Positions 17,023-25,977 are shown, counted from the first letter of the stretch. The stretch is 50,930 bases of DNA from Streptomyces flaveus (GCF_014647675.1 NZ_BMPQ01000048.1:1-50930); one strand, 5' to 3'. Made by a program: numbers and translations. Notes: generated by a model not told the origin, from the sequence alone.

Positions 17023-17208
17023 TTAGTCGGACAGGGCCGACTGGAACGCGGCGAAGGCCTCATTCGTCGGGTTCAGGGCCTCGCCGACCACACGGCGCAG
17101 CTGCTCGACCAGGACGGTGTCCGGCAGATCGTCCAGGAGTTCCATGGGTAGATCCGCGACATCCACCAGGACCGAGACGAACTCGGAACCGCTCGCGTCC
17201 TTCTGCAC
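17023..17208 (-). CDS. fxsA: FxSxx-COOH peptide precursor (FxsA-like)
   Basis: Putative precursor of a radical-SAM-modified ribosomal peptide, 61 residues. The leader is acidic and leucine-rich (VDVADLPMELLDDLPDTVLV, then EQLRRVVGEA), like FxSxx-COOH family leaders. The C terminus is EAFAAFQSALSD. FQSAL fits F-x-S-x-x, but two extra residues (Ser-Asp) follow, whereas the canonical family ends right after FxSxx. A GTG at 17208 is chosen because AGAAGGG lies 8 bases upstream. It is divergent from fxsC. A Phe-to-Ser three-residue cyclophane at F-Q-S is the expected product, inferred from the family. Confidence 0.82.
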   Translation of the reverse strand: MQKDASGSEFVSVLVDVADLPMELLDDLPDTVLVEQLRRVVGEALNPTNEAFAAFQSALSD

Positions 17209-17287
17209 GTACGGTGCCCTTCTCTGCCGTGCGTGCCCGTGCACGCGTGGTCCCCGGGTGCCGCCCGGTCATCGGCGGCGGATCGAG

Positions 17288-17295
17288 CCTATAGG
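17288..17295. promoter_or_regulatory. CCTATAGG palindrome between fxsA and fxsC
   Basis: CCTATAGG lies in the 233-base divergent gap and provides -10-like hexamers both ways: TAGGAT toward fxsC (17293-17298) and TAGGCT toward fxsA. TAGGAT matches the Streptomyces vegetative -10 consensus, but I see no convincing -35. Possible face-to-face promoters. Confidence 0.35.
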
Positions 17296-17441
17296 ATTCC
17301 GCGGCCCCGGGACGGCCGAGTTTCCGGGACGATGTCTGAGCTCCGAACGGCGTGGGTATGAAAGCGCCGCGTACGTATTCCAGGCGTGGGGACGTCCCGG
17401 CGGGTGCACGGCGGCGGCGGCCGGATACGGGGGTGGTGGGG

Positions 17442-18755
17442 GTGCCCTGGGAGCAGGAGTTCTATTTCTTTTTCAGCTATGCCCGGCGGGACGACCGTGA
17501 AGACGCCTTTGTGGAACAGTTCTACGCGGATCTGCTGACCGAACTCCGGGACAGGGGAGCGGCCTGCGAAGGCCAGCTGTCCTTTCGCGACTCGGCGCGG
17601 ATCCGACTCGGCGCGGACTGGGAGAAGGCGATCGGCGACGCGGTCGGGAGCTGCCGTTCCCTGGTGGCACTGTGTTCGCCGGGCTATGTGAACAGCGCCT
17701 ACTGCGGCAAGGAATGGGCGGTCTTCCAGGACCGGCTGAGGCGGTACCGCATCGAGACCGACGCCGACGCGCCCGCGCTGATACCGGTGCGGTGGCTTCC
17801 CATACGCGGCGCGCTGCCCCCTGAGATGAGCCGGTACCAGTACACCGATCGGGGGATGGACCCGAAGATGCGGGAGGAGTACGCGGAGCGGGGACTGATG
17901 CACATCATGCGCACCGACCCGGCAGGTGCGACCTATCGCGCGGTGGTGTCGGCGGTCGCCGACGGGGTGCGGCGGGCAGCCGAGCGCTACAGGCTGCCCC
18001 CGGTCAGGCCCGATCTGAAAACCGTACGCAGTGCCTTCCAGGGATACGAGGTGGGCGACCCCCCCGAGCGCACCACGGGGCGCGTCCGGGTGTTCGTCGC
18101 GGCCGGGACCGCCTCCGCGCCACCCGCGGGCCGCCGGGACCACCAGTATTACGGGCGTTCCCCCTACGACTGGACGCCGTACCATCCGCCCATCCACCCG
18201 ACTGCGGCGCTGCGCGCCCAGCAGGTGATCGGCGACTCGCGGTGCATCACACACTTCGACGAAGTCGGCCACGACCTCGTCAGCAAGCTCGACGAAGGGG
18301 TACGCAACCGCGAGACCAGTGTGCTTCTGGTCGACGCGTGGGCCGCGCGCGGGGAGCCGTACCGGGCCGCGCTCTCCGCCTTCGACAGGCAGAACCACCC
18401 GGTCACGGGTGTGCTCGTGCCGCGCCACGACACGGACGAGGAATCTCACGCCGACACGCTGTGGCACGACCTCAGCCAGGTCTTCCAGCGCAACTGGATG
18501 CGTCGAAACGACGCTTGGGACCCGCTCTTCAGGGTCCAGGTCGACAAGCGGCACTTCGACGACCAGTTGGCGGTGATGGTCGTCGTGGCACAGAACCGGC
18601 TGGCGGAGACGGCCGAACCCGTTCTCCTGCCCGCGGGGCCGGCCGCACCGCCGTTGCCGAGCCTGGCCGTTCCGGCGCAGCCTCCGACGGGCCGCGACGG
18701 ACCGGCCGACCCGCCCGGCAGTCCCTCCAGCGAAGGATCGGACGATGACGGCTGA
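17442..18755 (+). CDS. fxsC: TIR-like protein FxsC
   Basis: Cytosolic protein of about 437 residues, a standard partner in fxs peptide loci. The N-terminal domain (about 5-150) is TIR-like: FYFFFSYARRDDRED, FRDSARIRLGADWEKAI and SPGYVNSAYCGKEWAVF. Glu91 sits where NAD-cleaving TIR domains have their catalytic glutamate. The C-terminal domain (about 220-400) matches the FxsC-type family, with GRVRVFVAAGTAS, YDWTPYHPP and the late FRVQVDKRHFDDQLAV. A Pro/Gly-rich tail follows. The start is uncertain: GTG at 17442 has a GGGGGTGG ribosome site, but 17433 and 17352 are in frame. It overlaps fxsT by 11 bases. Biochemical role unknown. Confidence 0.85.
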   Translation: MPWEQEFYFFFSYARRDDREDAFVEQFYADLLTELRDRGAACEGQLSFRDSARIRLGADWEKAIGDAVGSCRSLVALCSPGYVNSAYCGKEWAVFQDRLRRYRIETDADAPALIPVRWLPIRGALPPEMSRYQYTDRGMDPKMREEYAERGLMHIMRTDPAGATYRAVVSAVADGVRRAAERYRLPPVRPDLKTVRSAFQGYEVGDPPERTTGRVRVFVAAGTASAPPAGRRDHQYYGRSPYDWTPYHPPIHPTAALRAQQVIGDSRCITHFDEVGHDLVSKLDEGVRNRETSVLLVDAWAARGEPYRAALSAFDRQNHPVTGVLVPRHDTDEESHADTLWHDLSQVFQRNWMRRNDAWDPLFRVQVDKRHFDDQLAVMVVVAQNRLAETAEPVLLPAGPAAPPLPSLAVPAQPPTGRDGPADPPGSPSSEGSDDDG

Positions 18756-21700
18756 CACCGGGCCACAACGCGAGGGCAAGATCGTCACCTTCTACTCGTA
18801 CAAGGGTGGAACGGGACGGACGATGGCGCTGGTCAACGTCGGCTGGATCCTGGCCAGCAAAGGGCTGCGGGTGCTGCTGGTCGACTGGGACCTCGAAGCT
18901 CCGGGTATGCACCGCTACCTCCGGCCGCTCCTCGTCGTCGACTCCGAACTGCGGTCCACGGACGGCCTGATCAACATGGTGCAGGCCTACGTCGGGCGGG
19001 TCATGGGCTCGGGCCGTCCGGAGCAGCCGCCCGGCGAGTCGGGCGCGGCGCCCGCCGTGATGGGCGAGGAGGAGCTGCGTGCCTGTGCCGACCTCGGTCC
19101 CTACACCACCGGTCTCAGGCTGAGCCTGCCGCCCGGAGGACGGCTCGACTTTCTTCCGGCCGGACGCCAGTCCGCCGCCTACTCGGCCGCCGTCACCAGT
19201 TTCAACTGGCACGCCTTCTACGAGCGCCTGGGCGGCGGTTCCTTTCTCCAGGTGCTGCGCCGGCGGATGGCGGAGGCGTACGACTACGTGCTCATCGACA
19301 GCCGTACCGGGGTCAGCGACATCTCCGGTATCTGCACCATCCTGCTGCCCGACATCGTGGTGGACGGCTTCGTGCTGAACCACCAGAGCATCGAGGGCGG
19401 TATCGCGGCCGCGAACTCGGTGGCCACTTCCGCGCCGCGCCTGATCCGTGTCCTGCCGGTGCCCATGCGGGTCGAGGATGCCGAGCAGGAACTGCTGGAC
19501 CAGGGGCGCGACTCCGCACGCGCCGGCTTCGCGCCGTTCCTGTCCTGGCTGGGAGAGGAACATCACGCCCGGTACTGGGGCGAGGTGGAGATCCCTTACA
19601 AGCCGTACTACGCCTACGCGGAGATACCGGCGACCGTGAAGGACCGGTTGCTCCAGAAGGGTTCGCTGCTGACGGCCTTCGAACGGCTCACAGCGTGGAT
19701 CACCGACGAAGAGGTGCGGGCCCTGGAACCGCAACCGGCCGAGGAACGCAAGCAGTTGGTGGCGGAGTACCTCCGCGATCCGCGTGCCGTGCCGCCCCGG
19801 CTGTACATCAGCTACGCGCCGATCGACCGTATGTGGGCCGAATGGGCCGCCGCGCATCTGGAGACGGCCGGCTACCAGGCGTCCCTGCACAGCGCCGCCG
19901 AACCCGCTTCCGGTGCGCCGCCGGAGGCGACGTCCGTACTGGAGCGGCGTGGACGACTGCTCGCCCTGCTGTCCCCCGAATACATGGTGCAGCCGCGGGC
20001 CCTGAACATCGTGACCCGACTGGGCGGCGTCGAGGTGGGTGGCGGGCCGGCCCTGCTGCTGGTGCGCGTGCGGGAGACGGAGGCCGCCTCGGACGGGCCG
20101 TTCGGCGACTGGTCCAGCCTCGACCTCACCCGCAGATCGCCCGGCGAGGCCGCCATACACCTGTTGCAGACCGTCGGTTCACCTTCGGGCCGACGGCCGG
20201 CGGATGGTGATACTCCGGCCCTGGGCACGGCCACGCCCCCCTACCCCGACGACTCGCCGACCGTGCAGCGCGTCCCGTCGCGCAACGTCTCCTTCACCGG
20301 CCGCGGGGCACTCCTGGACCGGCTCCGCGACGGTTTCACCACGGGGCCCACCGCCAGGCCCCAGGTGCTCTACGGGCTGGGCGGGATGGGCAAGACACAG
20401 GTCGCCCAGGAGTACGCGCATCGCTTCAAGTCCGCCTATGACGCGGTCTGGTGGGTGACCGCGGCGCAGCCCGGCCTGATCCGCTCGGCACTCGCCGAGC
20501 TGGCCCCCGACCTGGGGCTGGAGCGGGGCGAGGACGTGTCCGGTACGGCCGATGCGGTGCTGCGGGCGCTGCGGCGCGGAGAGCCATACGGTCGCTGGCT
20601 GCTGGTCTACGACAACGCCGGGCGCCCGGAGGAGCTGGCGGAGCTCATTCCCGCCGGGCCGTCCGGCGGGCATGTGCTGCTGACGTCACGTGACCGGGCC
20701 TGGGTGAACAACGCGAGCCTGGTCGATGTCGAGGTGTTCCAGCGCCACGAGAGCGTGGAACTGTTGCGCCGGCTCAACCCCAGCCTGGCGGAGGGTGACG
20801 CCGAGAAGGTCGCCGAGGAACTGGGCGACCTGCCGCTGGCCGTGGGCCAGGCCGCCGTCTGGCTGAGCGAGAGCAGCATGCCGGTGGCGACCTACCTCAG
20901 CCTGCTCGGCGAGCGGCTCACCGAGGTCCTGCGCGACACACGGCTGCCCGACCGGGACTACCCGCACTCGGCCGTGGCGACCTGGCGCCTCGCGCTGGAC
21001 GAACTGCGCCAAGTGAACCTGGCGGCGGCCGAGATGCTGGAGATCTGTTCCTTCTTCGGCCCCGATCCCATTCCCCTGAGGCTGCTCTACAGCAGGGCCG
21101 TCACCCAGGCGCTGACGCTCCAGGAGGGCGAACCGCGCGACGAGATGGCCATCGCACAGGTGGTGCGTGCCATCAACAGGTTCGGGCTGGCCAAGAGCGA
21201 CCAGGGCAGCGAGACGCTCACCGTCCACCGGCTGGTGCAGGCGGTCATCCGCGACCAGGTGCCCGAGCCACGCCAGGCGAGGCTGCGCGGCGTGGTGCAC
21301 GCGGCGCTGGCCGACGCCAAGCCGGGTGACCCGGACGAGACGTCCGGCTGGAAACGCTACGACCAACTGCTGCCGCACCTGGCGCCGTCCCGTGCCGTCA
21401 GGAACCCCGATTCCCAGGTGCGGGCGTGGATCACCGACTCGGTCCGCTACCTGTGGAAGCGGAGTCTGCACGGCGCCGCGCACGATCTGGCCCAGGACAC
21501 ACTGCAGCGCTGGGAGGCCCTGGGCATCGGCCACGCGGACGGCGCCCAGGACGCCCAGACACTCATCCTGCGCATCCAGCTCGGCAACGTCCTGCGTTCC
21601 CTGGGCCGGCTGCGGGAGGCGTACGAGTCCGATCTCGACACGTACGAGCGGCTGCGGCGCAGCAAGGGGGACGAGTACGCCCACACTCTTGCCGCGGCCG

Positions 21701-22752
21701 GCAATGTGGCCGCCGACATGCGTGAGCTGGGCCGTTACCTGGAGGCGCGGGAGCTGGACCGGCAGACGCTGCGGGCGGCGCAGCGCACGCTGGGCGACGA
21801 CCACAAGCGCACCCTGATGTATCTGAACAACCTGGCTCTGTCCGAGTATCTGGCAGGGAACCGCCGTGCGGCCCTGGACCTGCACCGCCGCGCCTGGCAG
21901 CAGCAGAGCGAGACGCACGGTGCGAACAGTCTCAACGCGCTGTCCTCGGCCAGCAACTACGCCCGTGACCTGCGAGAGACCGGGCGGCTGCGGGAAGCCC
22001 TGGAGTTGCTGGAGAGCACGGTGCCGCGCTACCAGGAGACGCTCGGCGAGAGCCACATCGAAACCCTGCGCGTCCGCAAGAACCTGGCGGTGGCACTGCG
22101 CAGGAACGGAGAGTACGAGCGGGCCAGGGAGATCGACGAGGACATTCGCAGCCGGTACGTCTCGGACCAGGGCCCGGACCACCAGGACACCCTTGCCGCC
22201 GCCTCCAACCTGGCCAGTGACCTGGCGGCGCTCGGCGAACCGGCTCAGGCCCTGGAACTCGCCGAGCGCGTGATGAACCGCTACCGCGACTACCTGGGTG
22301 AGATGCATCCGGTCACGCTGGCCTGCGTCAACAACGTGTCGGTCTATCTGCGTCTGCTGGGCCGAACGGCTGAGGCGCACGAGCTGGTGGACCAGGCGCT
22401 GACGGGGCTCCGCGAGGTCTTGGGGGAAACCCATCTCTACACGCTCGCCTGCACGATCAACCACGCCAACGAGCTCGTCGTGGCCGGCGACCTGGAGAAC
22501 GCCGTCGCGCAGGAGCGGTTGGTGCTCGAGCAGCTGACGGAGGTGCTGGGCCCGGAGCACTACGACACCATCGGCGTCACCTCCAACCTCTCGCTCAGCC
22601 TCCGTGCCGCGGGCCGGGCCGAGGAGGCCGACCGGCTGGTCGAGGAGGCGTGGCAGAACGCCGTGAGAACCCTCGGGGAGGACCATCCCACCACCAAGGC
22701 GGTGCGGTCGGGGCAGCGGCTCGACTCCGACATCGAGCCGCCGACCACCTGA
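18745..22752 (+). CDS. fxsT: FxsT: ParA-like ATPase, TIR, NB-ARC and TPR protein
   Basis: Large STAND-type protein of 1335 residues. At the N terminus a deviant Walker A of the ParA/MinD kind, YSYKGGTGRTMALVNVGW (residues 17-34), begins an ATPase domain to about 330. A second module (about 353-480) is TIR-like (LYISYAPIDRMWAEWAAAHL) but lacks the catalytic Glu. An NB-ARC domain follows with Walker A GLGGMGKT (544-551), Walker B LLVYDN (619-624) and DLPLAVGQ (695-702). From about 900 on there are many kinesin-light-chain-like TPR repeats such as ADMRELGRYLEARELDRQTL. AAGGA precedes the ATG, and the gene is coupled to fxsC. It is likely a sensor or scaffold for the peptide system. Function unproven. 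Confidence 0.88.
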   Translation: MTADTGPQREGKIVTFYSYKGGTGRTMALVNVGWILASKGLRVLLVDWDLEAPGMHRYLRPLLVVDSELRSTDGLINMVQAYVGRVMGSGRPEQPPGESGAAPAVMGEEELRACADLGPYTTGLRLSLPPGGRLDFLPAGRQSAAYSAAVTSFNWHAFYERLGGGSFLQVLRRRMAEAYDYVLIDSRTGVSDISGICTILLPDIVVDGFVLNHQSIEGGIAAANSVATSAPRLIRVLPVPMRVEDAEQELLDQGRDSARAGFAPFLSWLGEEHHARYWGEVEIPYKPYYAYAEIPATVKDRLLQKGSLLTAFERLTAWITDEEVRALEPQPAEERKQLVAEYLRDPRAVPPRLYISYAPIDRMWAEWAAAHLETAGYQASLHSAAEPASGAPPEATSVLERRGRLLALLSPEYMVQPRALNIVTRLGGVEVGGGPALLLVRVRETEAASDGPFGDWSSLDLTRRSPGEAAIHLLQTVGSPSGRRPADGDTPALGTATPPYPDDSPTVQRVPSRNVSFTGRGALLDRLRDGFTTGPTARPQVLYGLGGMGKTQVAQEYAHRFKSAYDAVWWVTAAQPGLIRSALAELAPDLGLERGEDVSGTADAVLRALRRGEPYGRWLLVYDNAGRPEELAELIPAGPSGGHVLLTSRDRAWVNNASLVDVEVFQRHESVELLRRLNPSLAEGDAEKVAEELGDLPLAVGQAAVWLSESSMPVATYLSLLGERLTEVLRDTRLPDRDYPHSAVATWRLALDELRQVNLAAAEMLEICSFFGPDPIPLRLLYSRAVTQALTLQEGEPRDEMAIAQVVRAINRFGLAKSDQGSETLTVHRLVQAVIRDQVPEPRQARLRGVVHAALADAKPGDPDETSGWKRYDQLLPHLAPSRAVRNPDSQVRAWITDSVRYLWKRSLHGAAHDLAQDTLQRWEALGIGHADGAQDAQTLILRIQLGNVLRSLGRLREAYESDLDTYERLRRSKGDEYAHTLAAAGNVAADMRELGRYLEARELDRQTLRAAQRTLGDDHKRTLMYLNNLALSEYLAGNRRAALDLHRRAWQQQSETHGANSLNALSSASNYARDLRETGRLREALELLESTVPRYQETLGESHIETLRVRKNLAVALRRNGEYERAREIDEDIRSRYVSDQGPDHQDTLAAASNLASDLAALGEPAQALELAERVMNRYRDYLGEMHPVTLACVNNVSVYLRLLGRTAEAHELVDQALTGLREVLGETHLYTLACTINHANELVVAGDLENAVAQERLVLEQLTEVLGPEHYDTIGVTSNLSLSLRAAGRAEEADRLVEEAWQNAVRTLGEDHPTTKAVRSGQRLDSDIEPPTT

Positions 22753-22777
22753 CCGTCCGCCGTCCCCGTCAGGGCAT

Positions 22778-22805
22778 TTGGCAGATAATTGGCGGGTTGT
22801 ACGAT
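22778..22805 (+). promoter_or_regulatory. Probable promoter for fxsB
   Basis: TTGGCA (22778-22783) and TACGAT (22800-22805) are separated by 16 bases in an AT-richer patch, between the end of fxsT and the fxsB start at 22844. Both hexamers are close to the vegetative consensus. It would allow the modifying enzymes to be made apart from fxsC and fxsT. Confidence 0.55.
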
Positions 22806-22843
22806 GCCGCTTCACCACCGTCGCACCCGAGCGATCGAGGCCC

Positions 22844-24115
22844 ATGCACGCCACCCGGTCCACGCCTTACGAGCCGTACGGTCCGCGAGAGCAGCCGCCT
22901 CACGCGACGCTGCCCTTCCGCCAGTTCCTGCTGAAGATCCACAGTCGCTGTGATCTGGCCTGCGCCTACTGCTACATGTACGAGGCCGCCGACCAGAGCT
23001 GGCGCGAGCGACCACGCCGTATGGAGCTGGAAACCGTCCGTCGCACGGCCCGGCTGATCACCGAACACGCCCGGCAGCACGAGTTGGCGACGGTGCACGT
23101 CGTGCTGCACGGCGGTGAGCCCCTCCTGGTCGGCGCGGAGCATCTGGACGCCACGCTGCATGTGCTCGCCGACTGCCTGGCACCGGTCGCCGAACTGCGT
23201 GTGACCTTGCAGACCAACGGGGTACGGCTGGCCGAGGACCCGGCCCTGCTGCCCGTGCTCGACCGGTACGGGGTCCGGCTCGGCATCAGCCTGGACGGAC
23301 CGGCAGCCGTCCACGACCGCCATCGGCGGCGGCCGGACGGGCGCGGCAGTCACGCCGCTGTCGCGCGCTCGCTGCGGTTGCTTACGAAGGGACCGTACCG
23401 GCGGCTGTTCGCGGGGCTGTTGTGCGTGGTGGACACGGACGCCGATCCCGTGGACACGTACGAAGCCCTGCTCGCGTTCGCCCCGCCCCGGCTCGATCTG
23501 CTGCTGCCGCACGGCACCTGGGGCACCCCGCCACCCGGCCTGGAGGACCGCACTTCTCCCCCGGCCGCGCCACCGGTCCTGGCCGCGCCGGCCCGGTCCG
23601 CCCCGTACGGCGACTGGCTGCGTGCCGTCTTCGACCGCTGGTACGACGCTCCCCGCCGGGAGACCGGCATCCGGCTCTTCGAGGAGATCATGACGCTCCT
23701 GCTGGGTGGCACCTCACGCAGCGAAGCCGTCGGGCTGACCCCGGTCGACCTGGTCGTCGTCGAGACCGACGGGGCGATCGACCAGGCGGACTCGCTCAAG
23801 GTCTCCTATCCGGGAGCCCCGGCGACCGGGCTCGACGTGTTCCACAACACCTTCGCCGACGCCGCCGCACACCCTGCCTTCCAGGCCCGTCAGCGGGGGC
23901 TGGCCGGGCTCGGCCCGGTGTGCCGTTCCTGTCCGCGCGCCCGCGTCTGCGGAGGGGGTCTGTACGCCCACCGGTACGCCCCCTTGGCCGGTCCCGTCTT
24001 CTCGGCACCGTCGGTCTACTGCGCCGATCTCGCGCTGCTCGTGGACCACATCGCCGGGCGGCTGCGGCGGGACGTCGCCGAACTGGTCGTGCCACGGCGG
24101 GAAGCGGCCCGGTGA
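22844..24115 (+). CDS. fxsB: FxsB radical SAM/SPASM peptide maturase
   Basis: Iron-sulfur enzyme of 423 residues, predicted to install the Phe-containing crosslink in the fxsA peptide. The radical SAM motif is SRCDLACAYCYMYE with Cys36, Cys40 and Cys43, preceded by PFRQFLLKIH. Mid-protein signatures are VLHGGEPLL, TLQTNGVRL and GISLDGPAAVHDRHR. The C-terminal SPASM region has Cys360, Cys363, Cys369 and Cys393 (CRSCPRARVCGGGLYAHRY) for auxiliary clusters. The start at 22844 follows GAGG. As I recall, many FxsB proteins carry a C-terminal HExxH-derived extension; here that domain is in the next gene, joined by a GTGA overlap. Confidence 0.92.
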   Translation: MHATRSTPYEPYGPREQPPHATLPFRQFLLKIHSRCDLACAYCYMYEAADQSWRERPRRMELETVRRTARLITEHARQHELATVHVVLHGGEPLLVGAEHLDATLHVLADCLAPVAELRVTLQTNGVRLAEDPALLPVLDRYGVRLGISLDGPAAVHDRHRRRPDGRGSHAAVARSLRLLTKGPYRRLFAGLLCVVDTDADPVDTYEALLAFAPPRLDLLLPHGTWGTPPPGLEDRTSPPAAPPVLAAPARSAPYGDWLRAVFDRWYDAPRRETGIRLFEEIMTLLLGGTSRSEAVGLTPVDLVVVETDGAIDQADSLKVSYPGAPATGLDVFHNTFADAAAHPAFQARQRGLAGLGPVCRSCPRARVCGGGLYAHRYAPLAGPVFSAPSVYCADLALLVDHIAGRLRRDVAELVVPRREAAR

Positions 24116-25977
24116 GCGGCGGGGCGAGAGCGGGCACGGGACGTGAACAAGTGCCCGACGCCGGACGGTACTTCATCCCACCCCACACCTTCGCGGCGCT
24201 GGCGCGCGCCCGCGGTGGCACCGAGGCCGTGACGCTGCTGCGCTCCGGTCAGCTCAGCAAGCGGAAGCTGCTGGTGCGGGCGCTGCACCAGGCGGCGGTG
24301 CGCCGGGAACCGGCCGGTGCAGGGCTCGACGCTGTGTACCCCCAGCTGCTCGACCTCAGTCGCCGGGACCCCAAGGCCTGGCGGGCCGTCATGCTCCACC
24401 CCTACCTGGACGAGGGGCTGGCACGGGCCCTGGTGGTGCTGGAGCGCGGCGAGGAGATCGAGACGGAGTGGCTCACCTGGTGGGAGCGGCTCTTGGCCGG
24501 TTCGCCCGGGGGAGACTGGCCGGTGGTGCGGGCGGAGTACGGCGGACAGGTCCTGCAGCTGCGGCTCGCTGACAGCGGGCCCTTCCGCGACGCTCATGGG
24601 CACACCCTCGACGGGCCGCTCACCGGGGAGCGGACCCGCCACTGGGAGAAGGCCCTGTCCGCAGCCTGGGAGGTGCTCGTGCAGCGGCACCCCTGGCATG
24701 TCCGCGCGATGGCGGCCTGCCTGACCACGCTGGTGCCGCTGCGGCCCGGATCCGACGGGGCCTCGGTCAGCTCGACGGCCCGGCGGGCCTACGGCGCCGT
24801 CGCAGCCTCGCTCCAGGACGATCCTTCCCTCCTGGCGCTGACCCTCGTACACGAGTTCCTGCACGTCCAACTCGGTGCCCTGCTGGACCTGTTGCCTCTG
24901 CACGGCCCGCCGACCGGCGTGCGCCACCACGCCCCCTGGCGTCCGGACCCACGGCCGGCCGGGGCGCTGTTGCAGGGGGCGTACGCACATCTCGGCGTGA
25001 CCGACTTCTGGCGGGCCGAACTCGCCGTCGGCGGGAAGCGCGCCCGGCGCGAGTACGCCACCTGGCGCGGGCATACCGCCGACGCCGCGGGAACGCTGCT
25101 GGACAGCGGGGAACTGCTGCCCGCGGGTGTGCGGTTCGTGACGGAGATGCGGGATGCCGTGCGCCGCCCGCCGGTCGCGTCCGGCGGCTCCGGGAAACCG
25201 CGGACCAAGGGCGCTCTCGCCGCCGACCTGCGGGCCCTCGGGCTGCGGGCGGGGGACACCGTCCTGGTGCATGCCTCACTGCGAGCGCTGGGACCGGTGA
25301 CGGGCGGCGCGGAGACGGTCGTGGACGCGCTGCGGGACGTGCTCGGCCCGGCCGGCACGCTGGTGGCGTACACACAGACACCGGACAACTCCGATCCGGC
25401 CCGCTGGCACCTCACCCGCGGGTACGCCGTGCCGGAGGAACACTGGGCCGGGCTGCGGGCCCGGCTGCCCGCGTTCGACCCGTCACGTACTCCCAGTTTC
25501 GGCGTGGGGGTCCTGCCGGAGACGGTGCGGATCCGGCCCGGTGCGCTGCGCAGCGCCCATCCGCAGAGCTCCTTCGCGGCTCTGGGGTCCCAGGCCCGGT
25601 ATGTCACCGAGGAACACGCGCCCGACTGTCACCTGGGGGATCGGTCGCCGCTGGCCCGGCTGGAGCGGCTCGGTGCGCGGGTGCTGCTGCTGGGCGTGGG
25701 GTACGACGTGTGCACGGCCTTCCATCTCGCGGAGTACCGGGTTCCCGGGCGGCCGCGGCTGCCGTACGCGTGCGTGGTCGCCGACGAGCAGGGCCGGCGG
25801 GCCTGGTACCACTACAGCGACATCGTCCTCGACGCGTCGCCGTTCGTGGAACTGGGCCGGGTCTACGAGGCCACCGGGGCGGTGGCCCGGGGGCGCGTCG
25901 GCGATGCGGAGTGCCGCCTGCTCGACCTGGCCCCGGCCGTGGCCCACGCGGCCGAGCAACTCGGTGCCCACGCCTGA
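24112..25977 (+). CDS. HExxH peptide-modification domain fused to AAC(3)-like acyltransferase
   Basis: A 621-residue two-part enzyme translationally coupled to fxsB (GTGA overlap). The first part (about 15-345) is a HExxH peptide-modification domain: VHEFLHVQLGALLDL with His247, Glu248 and His251, then APWRPDPRPAGALLQGAYAH and GVTDFW. Intact relatives in peptide clusters are thought to be 2-oxoglutarate-type beta-hydroxylases. The second part (about 362-615) is a full-length aminoglycoside-3-N-acetyltransferase-like domain: VLVHASLRALGPVTGG, AHPQSSFAALG, and LLLGVGYDVCTAFHLAE. Its job is probably acylation of the peptide rather than drug resistance. Order of modification is unknown. A much longer in-frame upstream extension overlaps fxsB and is rejected. 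Confidence 0.85.
   Translation: MSGGARAGTGREQVPDAGRYFIPPHTFAALARARGGTEAVTLLRSGQLSKRKLLVRALHQAAVRREPAGAGLDAVYPQLLDLSRRDPKAWRAVMLHPYLDEGLARALVVLERGEEIETEWLTWWERLLAGSPGGDWPVVRAEYGGQVLQLRLADSGPFRDAHGHTLDGPLTGERTRHWEKALSAAWEVLVQRHPWHVRAMAACLTTLVPLRPGSDGASVSSTARRAYGAVAASLQDDPSLLALTLVHEFLHVQLGALLDLLPLHGPPTGVRHHAPWRPDPRPAGALLQGAYAHLGVTDFWRAELAVGGKRARREYATWRGHTADAAGTLLDSGELLPAGVRFVTEMRDAVRRPPVASGGSGKPRTKGALAADLRALGLRAGDTVLVHASLRALGPVTGGAETVVDALRDVLGPAGTLVAYTQTPDNSDPARWHLTRGYAVPEEHWAGLRARLPAFDPSRTPSFGVGVLPETVRIRPGALRSAHPQSSFAALGSQARYVTEEHAPDCHLGDRSPLARLERLGARVLLLGVGYDVCTAFHLAEYRVPGRPRLPYACVVADEQGRRAWYHYSDIVLDASPFVELGRVYEATGAVARGRVGDAECRLLDLAPAVAHAAEQLGAHA

Noticed and set aside
20686..22863. 725-codon open frame antisense to fxsT
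   Set aside because: Low-complexity His/Gln/Val/Leu-rich translation without motifs; a shadow of the TPR-coding strand.
23422..24111. Extension of the HExxH-AAC(3) frame upstream into fxsB
   Set aside because: Arg/Pro-rich shadow of fxsB; the GTG at 24112 overlaps the fxsB stop and fits coupling.
25195..25977. AAC(3) domain read as an aminoglycoside resistance gene
   Set aside because: It is part of one chain with the HExxH domain and coupled to fxsB; peptide modification fits better, although activity is untested.
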